Part shown: in pieces, positions 15,220 to 23,831 of the stretch
Layout: every line of letters begins with the position of its first letter
How positions within the stretch are numbered: position 1 is the stretch's first letter
NCBI GenBank assembly: GCA_013375455.1
Contig: JABXJT010000046.1
Coordinates: forward strand, 1 to 39,415
Source of the DNA: Candidatus Helarchaeota archaeon
GTDB lineage: Archaea; Asgardarchaeota; Lokiarchaeia; Helarchaeales; HEL-GB-A
Direction of reading: 5' to 3'
DNA: 39,415 bases
Made by a program: the position numbers and the translations under genes
The notes under the pieces: generated by a model
Seen by the model: the letters and a program-made list of their open reading frames with translations, nothing else
Databases searched by the model: none
What the model was told of the DNA's origin: nothing

Positions 15220-16620
15220 ATGAAAGTCGTTCTAATCTATCCTGGTGTGATTCTTAAAACGCCTACCATAGAAAAGGAATATAAGGACGTCCCTAACTTC
15301 AATTTACCGTTAGGAATTTTATATTTAGGGCAAGTGCTAAAAGATAACGGGCATGATGTTACATTATATGACCATTATGTCACTGGAGAACCGGTTGAAT
15401 CTGTGGTGGATTGGTTAAAAACAATAAATCCAGATATCGTTGGATTTTCTGTTTTAACTGCTAATCTTAATACTGCAAATGCAATTGCTAAAAACGCGAA
15501 AGAATGGAATCCCAATCTCATTACAGTCTATGGCAGCTATTTGCCCACCTTCTGTGCGCGAGAAATCTTAACCGATTGCAAATATGTAGATATTTGTGCT
15601 CGCGGCGAAGGAGAACATACGATTGTTGAACTCGCAGATGCTTTAGAAAAAAATAAACCACTAAAAAATGTCTTAGGGATTTCATATAGGCATAATGAAA
15701 AGATAGTGGAGAATCCTGATCGACCTCTCATCCAAGATTTAGATTCGATTTCATTCCCTAAGCGCGATTTGATTCGGCAATCTTACCAATTTTATGGAAA
15801 AATCGCCACGATCATCACGTCTCGAGGGTGCCCGTATTCCTGTCATTTTTGTTGTTGTTGGAAATTTTGCAAACGTCAATGGCGACTACGTTCCATTGAA
15901 AATATAATTGAAGAGTTAGCATATCTTCGGGCTAACGGATATAGAGAGTTATTATTTACGGATGATTGCTTCAATGCTAAACCAAAAAGAATCATGAAAT
16001 TATGTTATTTGATGAAGAAAGAGAAACTTGATTTTGCTTGGCATACTCTAGGGCGCGTGACTCAGAGCGAACCTCAATTTTTGAAGCTGATGGTCAACGC
16101 TGGTTGTAAAACATTGACATATGGCATCGAAAGCGCGAATCAACGCATACTCGATTATTATAGAAAGAAAGCCACTCCAATTATGGCTGAGCAAGCTGTA
16201 AAAAATGCCAAAAAAGCTAGAGTTGAAAATATTGGGGCAGGATTCATTATTGGAGCGCCCACAGAAACGCGTGAAGAGATTTTAAATACGGTGAGATTTG
16301 GTTTTAAGCTTCAAAAGTATGGGCTCAATAATCTTCAATTTCAGATGCTCTACGTGACTCCAGGTACTACGCTTTACGATGAGTTCGTCGAGCAAGGTCT
16401 CATTAACCCCGAGAAAGATTGGAACAAAGCGATCCCAGCAGTAGATCGTTATCCAAATTCCATAAGTAGCAAATATCTTGAACACCTATCACGAATAGCG
16501 TTCAGGGATTTTGTATCTAGTAAGAGTTTAATTATTTCTGAATATTTTAAATCGCTTAAAAGCATGTATCGAATGAAGGCGATCTCCCGTATTCTCCAAG
16601 CAGGCGGAAGAAATTTTTAA
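15220..16620 (+). CDS. B12-binding-domain radical SAM enzyme 1
   Basis: 466 residues. About 1-150 form a cobalamin-binding-like Rossmann domain (KVVLIYPGV strand, LGILYLGQVLKDNGHDV helix-strand, ARGEGE). The canonical DxHxxG base-off motif is not seen (YDHYVTGE instead). The radical SAM core has C204-x3-C208-x2-C211 for the 4Fe-4S cluster, extra Cys just after it (CCCWKFC), TDDCF, GIESANQRILDYY and IIGAPTET. The last 70 residues are helical and basic. Families of this layout include methyltransferases, ring-forming enzymes and the GDGT ring synthases GrsA/GrsB; the substrate is unknown. It is most like copy 3 (18652). Confidence 0.9.
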   Translation: MKVVLIYPGVILKTPTIEKEYKDVPNFNLPLGILYLGQVLKDNGHDVTLYDHYVTGEPVESVVDWLKTINPDIVGFSVLTANLNTANAIAKNAKEWNPNLITVYGSYLPTFCAREILTDCKYVDICARGEGEHTIVELADALEKNKPLKNVLGISYRHNEKIVENPDRPLIQDLDSISFPKRDLIRQSYQFYGKIATIITSRGCPYSCHFCCCWKFCKRQWRLRSIENIIEELAYLRANGYRELLFTDDCFNAKPKRIMKLCYLMKKEKLDFAWHTLGRVTQSEPQFLKLMVNAGCKTLTYGIESANQRILDYYRKKATPIMAEQAVKNAKKARVENIGAGFIIGAPTETREEILNTVRFGFKLQKYGLNNLQFQMLYVTPGTTLYDEFVEQGLINPEKDWNKAIPAVDRYPNSISSKYLEHLSRIAFRDFVSSKSLIISEYFKSLKSMYRMKAISRILQAGGRNF

Positions 16621-16656
16621 TCTCTGATGGATTAGAATTTTAAAGATAAGGGATGA

Positions 16657-16902
16657 TTATTCTGGAGTGGTTTCTTTTCGCCTGAGCAAAAACAAATCAA
16701 CTAATCCCTTGATATTACCCTGTAGGGAAATTTTCACGACGTTTTCCCTGCCATACCTATCGATTAATCTCTTTAACTCGCGCCTTAAGAAGCGGGAAAA
16801 TTGAATCAAAATTAAGGCGAGGAGAATGGAAAAGATAGAAAAGAGAACTGTTGTAATCATAGGCAGAACATATTTGGTCCAGATTGACGTCATTTCAAAC
16901 AC
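16657..16902 (-). CDS. Small single-span membrane protein of radical SAM island (C)
   Basis: 81 residues: one membrane helix (about 12-35), then a basic amphipathic helix with RRELKRLIDRYGRENVVKI and a tail GLVDLFLLRRK. It shares the position and the RYGRE/GRDE pattern of the other island partners but is the most diverged. It lies 8 bases downstream of radical SAM gene 2 on the same strand, so the two are surely co-transcribed. ATG at 16902 or at 16893. Confidence 0.68.
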   Translation of the reverse strand: MFEMTSIWTKYVLPMITTVLFSIFSILLALILIQFSRFLRRELKRLIDRYGRENVVKISLQGNIKGLVDLFLLRRKETTPE

Positions 16903-16910
16903 TTCTCAAC

Positions 16911-18302
16911 TCATTTTGATTTTCTTCTAGCTATATTAAAAATATTTTGAAGCCGATAGGGGCTTTTTACAGTCCGAAATATTTCTTTTAATAGAAATTT
17001 AGGGCGTGAAAGAAATTCTACAAATGCTTTATCAATTAATTTTTCAATAATTTCACGCTTAACTGCAGTTGGATAAATATCAGATGCAATTACATACTTA
17101 TTCCAGTCCTTCTCTTCGTTGATTAGTCCTTGTTTCACGGCTTCATTCCAAATTTCCGAACCTAAAAGAACATGTAATAATTGATACTGAAGGAACGTTA
17201 AGTCAAGCTCTAAGCCAAATTTTAAGGTTCTAATTATTTCTTGAACGGTTTCATCAGGACCACCAACCACGAATAAACCAGCAATATTTTCTATTCCTGC
17301 CTTCCTGGCGTTTTTGATAACCTTTTTGGACAATTCTGGGGTGATATTTTTATTATAATAATCTAGCATCCTTTGGCTTGCACTTTCTATCCCTAGCATT
17401 AAGTTATTGCAATTGGCATAATGCATTGTCCGAAAAACTTCTTTAGATCCTTTGTCTACCCTGCCCTCACAACTCCAAACCATATCAATTTTTTCTTTTC
17501 TCATTCTTTGACATAATTTTACAGTTCTTTTTTGGTTTACGATGAAACAATCATCCACGAAGCTAAATTCTTCATATCCTCTACTTTGTAAAAAGTGTAA
17601 TTCGGTCAAGATGTTTTCTATTGAACGTGGTCGCCATATTTCGCGTGAATCAGAAACTAAATGCACCGCACAGAATTTACATCTAAAAGGACAACCTCTA
17701 GACGTGGCAAGAACTGTAAATTTGTGGGGGCCTATTCGATAATTAAAATCTACTAATTTCTCGCGATCTGGAATTGGAATCGCGTCCAAATTTCGATTTA
17801 AGGGGGGTCTGGGGTTTGATTTAATCAAATCGTGTTCGCGGTAACTGAGCCCTGGGATCTCTTTCAAGTTCCTGCTCTTCATAACACTCCCAACGAATTT
17901 GGGAAATGTAGTTTCTGTTTCACCTCTAAGACAATAGTCAATATATTCGTATTTGCTAAGGAGTTGCGTGTAGGCAAGGGTGGCTAACACGTTTCCAAAA
18001 ACGATAATTAAATTATCATTCCATTCTTTAGCCAATTTTGCAATTTGGAGTGAGGACTCTAATGAAATGGTAAGAGGTGATAATCCTAGTATCTCAGGGT
18101 TTCTTTTTTTAATCCAATCCATTACTTCCGAATAAGAATACCCCAAAACATCTTGGTCTAGGATTTTTACTTCGTGTCCTTCTCGGCTTAAAATTTCTCC
18201 ATTATATAATAATCCTAAAGGTGGCCACGATTTTTGCCGCGTCTTAATGCCTAATTCTTGATGTAAAACAGGTGCTGGATTTATTAAGACAATACGAGCC
18301 AC
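16911..18302 (-). CDS. B12-binding-domain radical SAM enzyme 2
   Basis: 463 residues from a GTG start. The N-terminal cobalamin-binding-like domain (RIVLINPAP, PPLGLLYNGEIL) carries ILDQDVLG where DxHxxG would be, so the lower axial His is absent. The cluster Cys are C204, C208 and C211 (SRGCPFRCKFC). The GIESASQRMLDYYNK and VVGGPDET segments follow, then a helical tail RPKFLLKEIFRTVKSPYR. It sits between two small membrane-protein genes on the same strand (27 bases upstream, 8 bases downstream), a three-gene operon. Substrate unknown. Only about as similar to copies 1 and 3 as to copy 5, so it is a distinct subtype. Confidence 0.9.
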   Translation of the reverse strand: MARIVLINPAPVLHQELGIKTRQKSWPPLGLLYNGEILSREGHEVKILDQDVLGYSYSEVMDWIKKRNPEILGLSPLTISLESSLQIAKLAKEWNDNLIIVFGNVLATLAYTQLLSKYEYIDYCLRGETETTFPKFVGSVMKSRNLKEIPGLSYREHDLIKSNPRPPLNRNLDAIPIPDREKLVDFNYRIGPHKFTVLATSRGCPFRCKFCAVHLVSDSREIWRPRSIENILTELHFLQSRGYEEFSFVDDCFIVNQKRTVKLCQRMRKEKIDMVWSCEGRVDKGSKEVFRTMHYANCNNLMLGIESASQRMLDYYNKNITPELSKKVIKNARKAGIENIAGLFVVGGPDETVQEIIRTLKFGLELDLTFLQYQLLHVLLGSEIWNEAVKQGLINEEKDWNKYVIASDIYPTAVKREIIEKLIDKAFVEFLSRPKFLLKEIFRTVKSPYRLQNIFNIARRKSK

Positions 18303-18329
18303 TTTAATCAGTCTAGTGATGGTGTTATT

Positions 18330-18569
18330 TCATTCCTTTGAGCTTATTTTTTTCTTTGGAGGATTAAGGAGGATGGTTATGACACCAAAAACTCCCATGA
18401 TGTTGATTAATTTAAAAGTTTCGTCCCTTCCATAAGTTTTGAATGCCTGGTCAATCTTTTTTCTCATAAAAAACGAGATTGATATTAGCATTGGACAAAT
18501 GATAATGGAAAATACAAGCAATGCTATTGAAACTATTTTCATGATGAAGACGTTACCATTTTCTGGCAT
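18330..18569 (-). CDS. Small single-span membrane protein of radical SAM island (B)
   Basis: 79 residues, closely similar to the protein at 14906: membrane helix (about 9-33), then SFFMRKKIDQAF, GRDETFKLINIMG, FGVITILL and a basic C-terminus. It is first in the operon with radical SAM gene 2 and divergent from radical SAM gene 3. High similarity between A and B in both the membrane and tail parts argues for direct duplication with the neighbouring radical SAM gene. Confidence 0.72.
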   Translation of the reverse strand: MPENGNVFIMKIVSIALLVFSIIICPMLISISFFMRKKIDQAFKTYGRDETFKLINIMGVFGVITILLNPPKKKISSKE

Positions 18570-18651
18570 TGTTATCTAGATTTGAATGCTAAGTATTAAA
18601 ATATTAAATTTATCTAATTTAATCCAAGAAAAATCGAATGTTGAAAGAGAA

Positions 18652-20043
18652 ATGAAAGTCGTTGTGATCTATCCCGGGGTTGGTTTTTCAGAAGATAAGT
18701 CTGATGAAAAACCAAGAGTTACTCCTACCATCGTTATACCCTTGGGCATATTGTACATTGGGCAATTTTTAAAGGACCAAGGGCATAAGGTCAATCTATT
18801 TGATCACTTTGTTTCTGATCTGTCGATTAATGAAGTTGTTAATTGGATAAAAAAACTGAATCCCGATGTGCTAGGATTCTCGGTTGTAAATGCAAATCTA
18901 TTTACTGCGAATGCCATTGCAAAAGCTGCAAAAGCTTGGAATCCTAATTTAATTACAATCTACGGCGGTTATTTGCCCACGTTCTGTGCTCATGAAATTT
19001 TGACAGCATTTGAATACGTGGATTTCTGTGTACGGGGTGAAGGTGAATATATAATTACTGAGCTCATGGATGCCTTGGAACAAGGGAAACCAGTCAATGA
19101 GATTCTAGGACTTACATTTAGAGATAACGGAAAAGTAATAGACAATCCGGATCGACCTTTGATCGAGGATTTAGATAGTCTTCCTTTTCCAGATCGCGAT
19201 TTACTGAAGCAAGCCTATCTGTTCCACGGTAAAATCACCACTGTAATTTCATCACGAGGTTGTCCGTTTAGCTGTAAATTTTGTAGCTGCTGGAAATTTT
19301 CTCGAAGGAAATGGAGATTACGCTCCATGGAGAACGTCGTCGAGGAAGCACTGTATTTACAATCTAAAGGATTTAAAGAACTCATATTCACGGATGACTG
19401 CTTCACTGCAAGGAAGGACCGGGTTTTAAGACTATGTTACTTAATGAAAAAAGAAAAGCTAGATTTTGCCTGGCACACTCTAGGACGTGTGAGCCAGAGT
19501 GATACTCAATTTTTAAGGACGATGGTTGATGCAGGTTGTGTGACACTGACATATGGTGTGGAAAGCGCGAATCAACGCATACTTGATTACTATAATAAGA
19601 GAATTAATCCGGAGATGGCAATAGATGCAGTTAAAAATGCCAGAAAGGCAGGAATAGAAAATATTGGAGCTGGATTCATAATTGGAGCGCCCACGGAAAC
19701 GCGAGAAGAAGTATTAAATACTATTAAATTTGGATTTAAGCTCCAAAAAATAGGTCTGACTAATCTTCAACATCAGATCTTATTTGTTGCACCGGGCACT
19801 CAACTTTATGAAGATACTGTTGCCCAAGGGTTACTTGATCCAAAAACTGACTGGGTTCGTGGCATTCCTGCAGTTGATTTATATCCAGATTCCCTAAAAA
19901 AAGATTACCTATTAGCCCTCTCTGAATGGTCATTCAAAGTTTTTCTCACCAACAAGGGTTTTATCCTTAAAGAATTTTTAAAATCTATAAAGAGTTCGTA
20001 TCGAATACAAGCAATTTTCAGTCTTCTTCAAGGAAGACCGTAA
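18652..20043 (+). CDS. B12-binding-domain radical SAM enzyme 3
   Basis: 463 residues from the ATG at 18652, which matches the N-terminus of copy 1 (MKVV-IYPGV). An in-frame ATG at 18586 would add 22 non-homologous residues. Cluster Cys are C204, C208 and C211 (SSRGCPFSCKFC) followed by SCWKF. TDDCF, GVESANQRILDYYNK and IIGAPTETREE are shared with copy 1, which it resembles along its whole length. The cobalamin-like domain lacks the DxHxxG His in its usual form (FDHFVSDLS). The basic helical tail (KEFLKSIKSSYR) recurs in all copies and may contact membrane or partner. Confidence 0.9.
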   Translation: MKVVVIYPGVGFSEDKSDEKPRVTPTIVIPLGILYIGQFLKDQGHKVNLFDHFVSDLSINEVVNWIKKLNPDVLGFSVVNANLFTANAIAKAAKAWNPNLITIYGGYLPTFCAHEILTAFEYVDFCVRGEGEYIITELMDALEQGKPVNEILGLTFRDNGKVIDNPDRPLIEDLDSLPFPDRDLLKQAYLFHGKITTVISSRGCPFSCKFCSCWKFSRRKWRLRSMENVVEEALYLQSKGFKELIFTDDCFTARKDRVLRLCYLMKKEKLDFAWHTLGRVSQSDTQFLRTMVDAGCVTLTYGVESANQRILDYYNKRINPEMAIDAVKNARKAGIENIGAGFIIGAPTETREEVLNTIKFGFKLQKIGLTNLQHQILFVAPGTQLYEDTVAQGLLDPKTDWVRGIPAVDLYPDSLKKDYLLALSEWSFKVFLTNKGFILKEFLKSIKSSYRIQAIFSLLQGRP

Positions 20044-20068
20044 TATATCTGAGAGTGAGAGAGGATTT

Positions 20069-20518
20069 TTGAAAGTTAAAGACTTTAATTTTAAAAATGT
20101 TCTAATGAATTTTAGCTATTTCATGTGCATTTACATAATTACAATGATGATATTTCTTATCTGCGTTAATCCAATTATAAACTTTTATGAAACGGGGTTA
20201 ACGTTTCCCTTAATTGGTAAGCTATCCTACCCTGCATTTATGTTAATAAATGGTATGTTTGCAGCTATGTTTGGTATATTGTTTCTTTTTGTAAAATTGA
20301 GGTATGATTTAAATCTTGATAGACTTCTTCTTTTAGGAGTCACGATTCTGGCAGTGTTAATTCCATTAGATGCACACATAACTATTTACTTTTTTGCTCC
20401 AGAAGAGCATCCAAATGCCTATTGGATTGTGAATGATTTACTTCTTTTGTTTATAGTAATTGGAATCCTTCTTTTTCTCATTATCTATGAATTAAAAAAA
20501 ACTAAACACGTGGATTAA
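20069..20518 (+). CDS. Four-span membrane protein, unknown function
   Basis: 149 residues with four predicted membrane helices (about 13-34, 48-72, 83-108 and 117-140), short loops and a basic C-terminus. It begins with TTG 25 bases after radical SAM gene 3 on the same strand, preceded by GAGAGAGGA, so it is probably co-transcribed. I recognise no family. Acidic and His residues at helix ends (PLDAHITIYFF, PEEHPNAYW) are the only notable polar features. Confidence 0.7.
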   Translation: MKVKDFNFKNVLMNFSYFMCIYIITMMIFLICVNPIINFYETGLTFPLIGKLSYPAFMLINGMFAAMFGILFLFVKLRYDLNLDRLLLLGVTILAVLIPLDAHITIYFFAPEEHPNAYWIVNDLLLLFIVIGILLFLIIYELKKTKHVD

Positions 20519-20573
20519 TATCGGTTTCCCATTGAAGATATATAATTTGCTCTTATTTTGAATGAAAGAGTTT

Positions 20574-20798
20574 TTAATCAAATTTAGGCCGCTGTCTTTT
20601 TTCAATCAAATCAAAAATACCAAATAATCCCTTATACGATAGCAATCTTATGACGTCATCTCTTTCTTTTTCTTTTAATGCCCTTCTTAAGACTCCCTGA
20701 AAGAATTTAGAGAAAAACACCGCTCCGAATAGAAGTGGAAGAATTAAAAATAGAATTAATGTTTTGAATAAGATTTTCATCATTTTATCGTCTTTCAT
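20574..20798 (-). CDS. Small single-span membrane protein of radical SAM island (D)
   Basis: 74 residues: membrane helix (about 9-32), then VLRRALKEKERDDVIRLLSYKG with the FGIFDLIEKR tail. It fits the island pattern +RR...RDDxIRL...GLFGxxDL. It lies 4 bases downstream of radical SAM gene 4 on the same strand, so it is co-transcribed and probably translationally coupled. Confidence 0.7.
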   Translation of the reverse strand: MKDDKMMKILFKTLILFLILPLLFGAVFFSKFFQGVLRRALKEKERDDVIRLLSYKGLFGIFDLIEKRQRPKFD

Positions 20799-20802
20799 TC
20801 GA

Positions 20803-22197
20803 TCACACTATTCCTCGTTTGAAATTTTTTATAGATTGGATGATTATGTCAACGTAATAATCGTTTTTTAAAGCATCAAAGATTAATTTAATAAGATATC
20901 TTTTATTGAAGAATCGCACGAATCCTTCGTTAATAAGCTTTGAAATTACCTTTGTTGGCACGGAGGTAGGACAGATATCGGAGACTTGTAAACTTTTTTT
21001 CCAATCATCGTCATTCGGTGTATATAACTCCCTTTCTATTAATTCTTGATAAATTGAGGTTATGGGAATCGTTTCTAAAATTTGAAAGACTACGAAAGAA
21101 AGGTCTAATTTATTAGCGAATTTGACGGTAGCTGCGGCTTCAGCAAAAGTTTCATCTGGTGCGCCCAGTACAAAAGATCCATAAATAATTTCCATTCGTG
21201 CTTTCTTTGCCGTTTTGATGGCTTGTTCAATTTGATTGATCGTGATGCCCTTCATATAATAATCTAAAATTCGTTGGGTTCCACTTTCGATACCGAATAC
21301 TACCTTCTTATAATTGATTGAAACCAGGGCTCTCAACATATCATATGCAGCATTATCAATCCTGCAATCCCCTGAAAAATTGATATCATCTAATTGATTT
21401 CTCTTAATTTCAGCACATATCTTAAAGGTGCGCTTTTTATTCAAAGTAAAATTATCATCTACAAATAAAATATCTTTGAAACCCTGGTCTTTTAATAATT
21501 TTATCTCTTCAATTACATTACTGGCTGAGCGAGGGCGCCATTCCTTTCCTAATACCGCCGAAAAAAAACAGAACCGACACTTGAATGGGCATCCCCTGCT
21601 TGATAGGATTGAGGTCGATTTGTGTTGGAGGTGATAATTAAAATCTATCAGTTTTCGATCAGGGATTGGAAGTTCATCCAGGTTCTTGATTTTATCCGCT
21701 GCTGGTGTAGATTTTATGATATTATTTTCACGAAATGTAAGCCCCTTAATTTCCTTGACGTTCTGTTTCTTTTTAAAGAGATGATTAACGAGATTCAGCA
21801 GAATATATTCCCCTTCGCCCCGAATGCAATAATCAAAATCTAGTTCCTTCATAAGTTTTTCAGGGAAAAAAGTAGCAAAATAATTTCCAGCAATCGTAAC
21901 AATATTAGGGTTCCAAGCCTTCAATCTTTTCAATAAGTCAGCTGTAGTCCATAGGTTATCAAGCAACACTGAAAAACCTACGATCTTGGGATTCAATTTC
22001 TGAATGAGCTTCATTAACTCTGTATTTTTTTCTCCCGTAACGGCTTGGTCATAAACTTTAACACTATAACCGTTATCACTCAGAACCTGCCCTAAATATA
22101 ATACCCCTAAAGGGGGAACAGCGATTTGTTTTACGAGATATTCTCTTTCTCCTTGTTCGTCAACAAGATTTGCCAGATTTAATAATAAGATGTCCAT
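20803..22197 (-). CDS. B12-binding-domain radical SAM enzyme 4
   Basis: 464 residues. The N-terminal cobalamin-like domain (DILLLNLANLV, PPLGVLYLGQVL) has VYDQAVTGEK in place of DxHxxG. Cluster Cys are C203, C207 and C210 (SSRGCPFKCRFC). VDDNFTLNKKR, GIESGTQRILDYY and VLGAPDET follow. The C-terminal tail (RYLIKLIFDALKNDYY) is again helical and basic. It begins 62 bases from the divergent GH3 gene 2, and the small membrane protein D follows it. Confidence 0.9.
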   Translation of the reverse strand: MDILLLNLANLVDEQGEREYLVKQIAVPPLGVLYLGQVLSDNGYSVKVYDQAVTGEKNTELMKLIQKLNPKIVGFSVLLDNLWTTADLLKRLKAWNPNIVTIAGNYFATFFPEKLMKELDFDYCIRGEGEYILLNLVNHLFKKKQNVKEIKGLTFRENNIIKSTPAADKIKNLDELPIPDRKLIDFNYHLQHKSTSILSSRGCPFKCRFCFFSAVLGKEWRPRSASNVIEEIKLLKDQGFKDILFVDDNFTLNKKRTFKICAEIKRNQLDDINFSGDCRIDNAAYDMLRALVSINYKKVVFGIESGTQRILDYYMKGITINQIEQAIKTAKKARMEIIYGSFVLGAPDETFAEAAATVKFANKLDLSFVVFQILETIPITSIYQELIERELYTPNDDDWKKSLQVSDICPTSVPTKVISKLINEGFVRFFNKRYLIKLIFDALKNDYYVDIIIQSIKNFKRGIV

Positions 22198-22259
22198 TTA
22201 CCAATAATTTCTCCATTACAAATAAATAAATTATCATCCTACAACTTTTTTGAAGTGAG

Positions 22260-23801
22260 TTGATCGTGACGCTTATCCGATTTCTTGGCAGTATCTTTGC
22301 TAAACCACTCTATCGTTTTTTAATGAATCCATTTAAGGATCCGCTAAAAATCCAACGAAAGGTTCTGTCGAGAATTCTAAAAATAAATCAAAATACGCAG
22401 TTCGGAAAAGAGCATAAGTTTCATCAAATTTCATCCATAAAAAAATTCCAACAATCCATGGTGCCCCAAACTTATGATTATTTTCGCCCATACATTGACG
22501 CCATGACAGGGGGAAATTCGGATATTTTGATTCGTGGGAACCCAACATATTGGGGAAGAACTGCAGGCTCCACGGGTTCTCCAAAACTAATACCCATTAC
22601 GAATTACAGCCTTAGAAATGCAACCAATGGGACACTTCGTATTTACCTTTCTTATATTGCTGAAAATCCACGAGAACATTCTAAATTTCTTGATGGAACT
22701 GTCTGCTTTTTTAGTGCAAATCCTGCCTTGGAATACATAAACAACATACCAGTTGGATTTGGAACTGGAGTTTTTAGTCAATCGAGTCAAAACCAGATTT
22801 GGAGCCCCATTTTTCAAAAAAGAACATATTCTACGGGACATTTATTTGAAATTCAAGATATTCAACGACGCTATCAACGTCTTACTCGTGAAACTACACG
22901 CAAAGATATTCGAGTCTTTTCAGGTGTCACGACTGTTGTTTTGAATCTCTTAGAAGTAATTTTGAAATATTCTAGGATTAAAAATCCAAACATAAAAGAT
23001 ATAGCGACTTTATTTCCGAATTATCACTTTTCAATTCTCGGTGGAGAAGCACCGAAATTCTATGAAGATCGTCTTTTTTCATTAATTGGTAGAAAGATTG
23101 ATTATAGAGAAGTTTATGGGGCAACGGAGGAAATCATCGGGGTACAACTCCAAGAAAAGCCTGGTCTAACTCCTCTCTTAGATGCGAATTTTTTAGAATT
23201 TTCGCCACTTGATTCAGAAGAACGATTGCTCATTCAGGAAATAAAAAAGAATGTTGATTATAAGATTATCATCACGAATTTCAATGGTCTTTATGCATAC
23301 ACGCTCGGTGATGTCATTAAATTCATTAGCACTGATCCCCCTCTTTTTCTTTTCTCGCATCGCGAAGGAACAATTAACATGGCTTCTGAAAAAATGACGC
23401 TTAAGCAAATCTCCTACGCTCTTACTGCTAGTAACCAAGAACATAATTGCACGATTATTGATTATTGCGTTATTGGTAGATACAATCCAAAACCGCATTA
23501 TATCATAATCCTTGAATTCGCCAACCAGAATCCACCGAAGGAACAGAAATATCTTAAATCCTTAAATCAAAACTTGATGAAAATAAATCCCGTATACCGA
23601 GAGCAAATTCTCGGCATTCAAGCCATTATAGAACCAAAACTCTTGATCGTAAAGAATGGCACCTTTTTTGAATTGGAACAGCAGAATCTAGAAGCCGGAT
23701 TACCCATGGGACAACATAAAATCCAACATCTTTCTACAGATGAAAAATTATTAAACAAATTTTCTGATTACGTAATCAAAGAGGTAAATTTAAGCAGTTA
23801 A
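22260..23801 (+). CDS. GH3-family acyl-adenylating enzyme 2
   Basis: A 513-residue paralogue of the enzyme at 13372, similar along its full length. Marks are FGKEHKFHQISSIKKFQ, the ATP loop TAGSTGSPKLIP (Thr-Ala and Ser-Thr swaps relative to copy 1) near residue 102, YREVYGATEEIIGVQ, and YTLGDVIKF. Start TTG at 22260, or GTG two codons later. It is the first gene of a tight plus-strand operon: acyl-CoA dehydrogenase begins 30 bases later. That context suggests it activates, or releases as an amide or ester, the same acyl group the following genes oxidise. Confidence 0.88.
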   Translation: MIVTLIRFLGSIFAKPLYRFLMNPFKDPLKIQRKVLSRILKINQNTQFGKEHKFHQISSIKKFQQSMVPQTYDYFRPYIDAMTGGNSDILIRGNPTYWGRTAGSTGSPKLIPITNYSLRNATNGTLRIYLSYIAENPREHSKFLDGTVCFFSANPALEYINNIPVGFGTGVFSQSSQNQIWSPIFQKRTYSTGHLFEIQDIQRRYQRLTRETTRKDIRVFSGVTTVVLNLLEVILKYSRIKNPNIKDIATLFPNYHFSILGGEAPKFYEDRLFSLIGRKIDYREVYGATEEIIGVQLQEKPGLTPLLDANFLEFSPLDSEERLLIQEIKKNVDYKIIITNFNGLYAYTLGDVIKFISTDPPLFLFSHREGTINMASEKMTLKQISYALTASNQEHNCTIIDYCVIGRYNPKPHYIIILEFANQNPPKEQKYLKSLNQNLMKINPVYREQILGIQAIIEPKLLIVKNGTFFELEQQNLEAGLPMGQHKIQHLSTDEKLLNKFSDYVIKEVNLSS

Positions 23802-23831
23802 TTAATCAATTCTTTGAAATGAGGTATTTGT

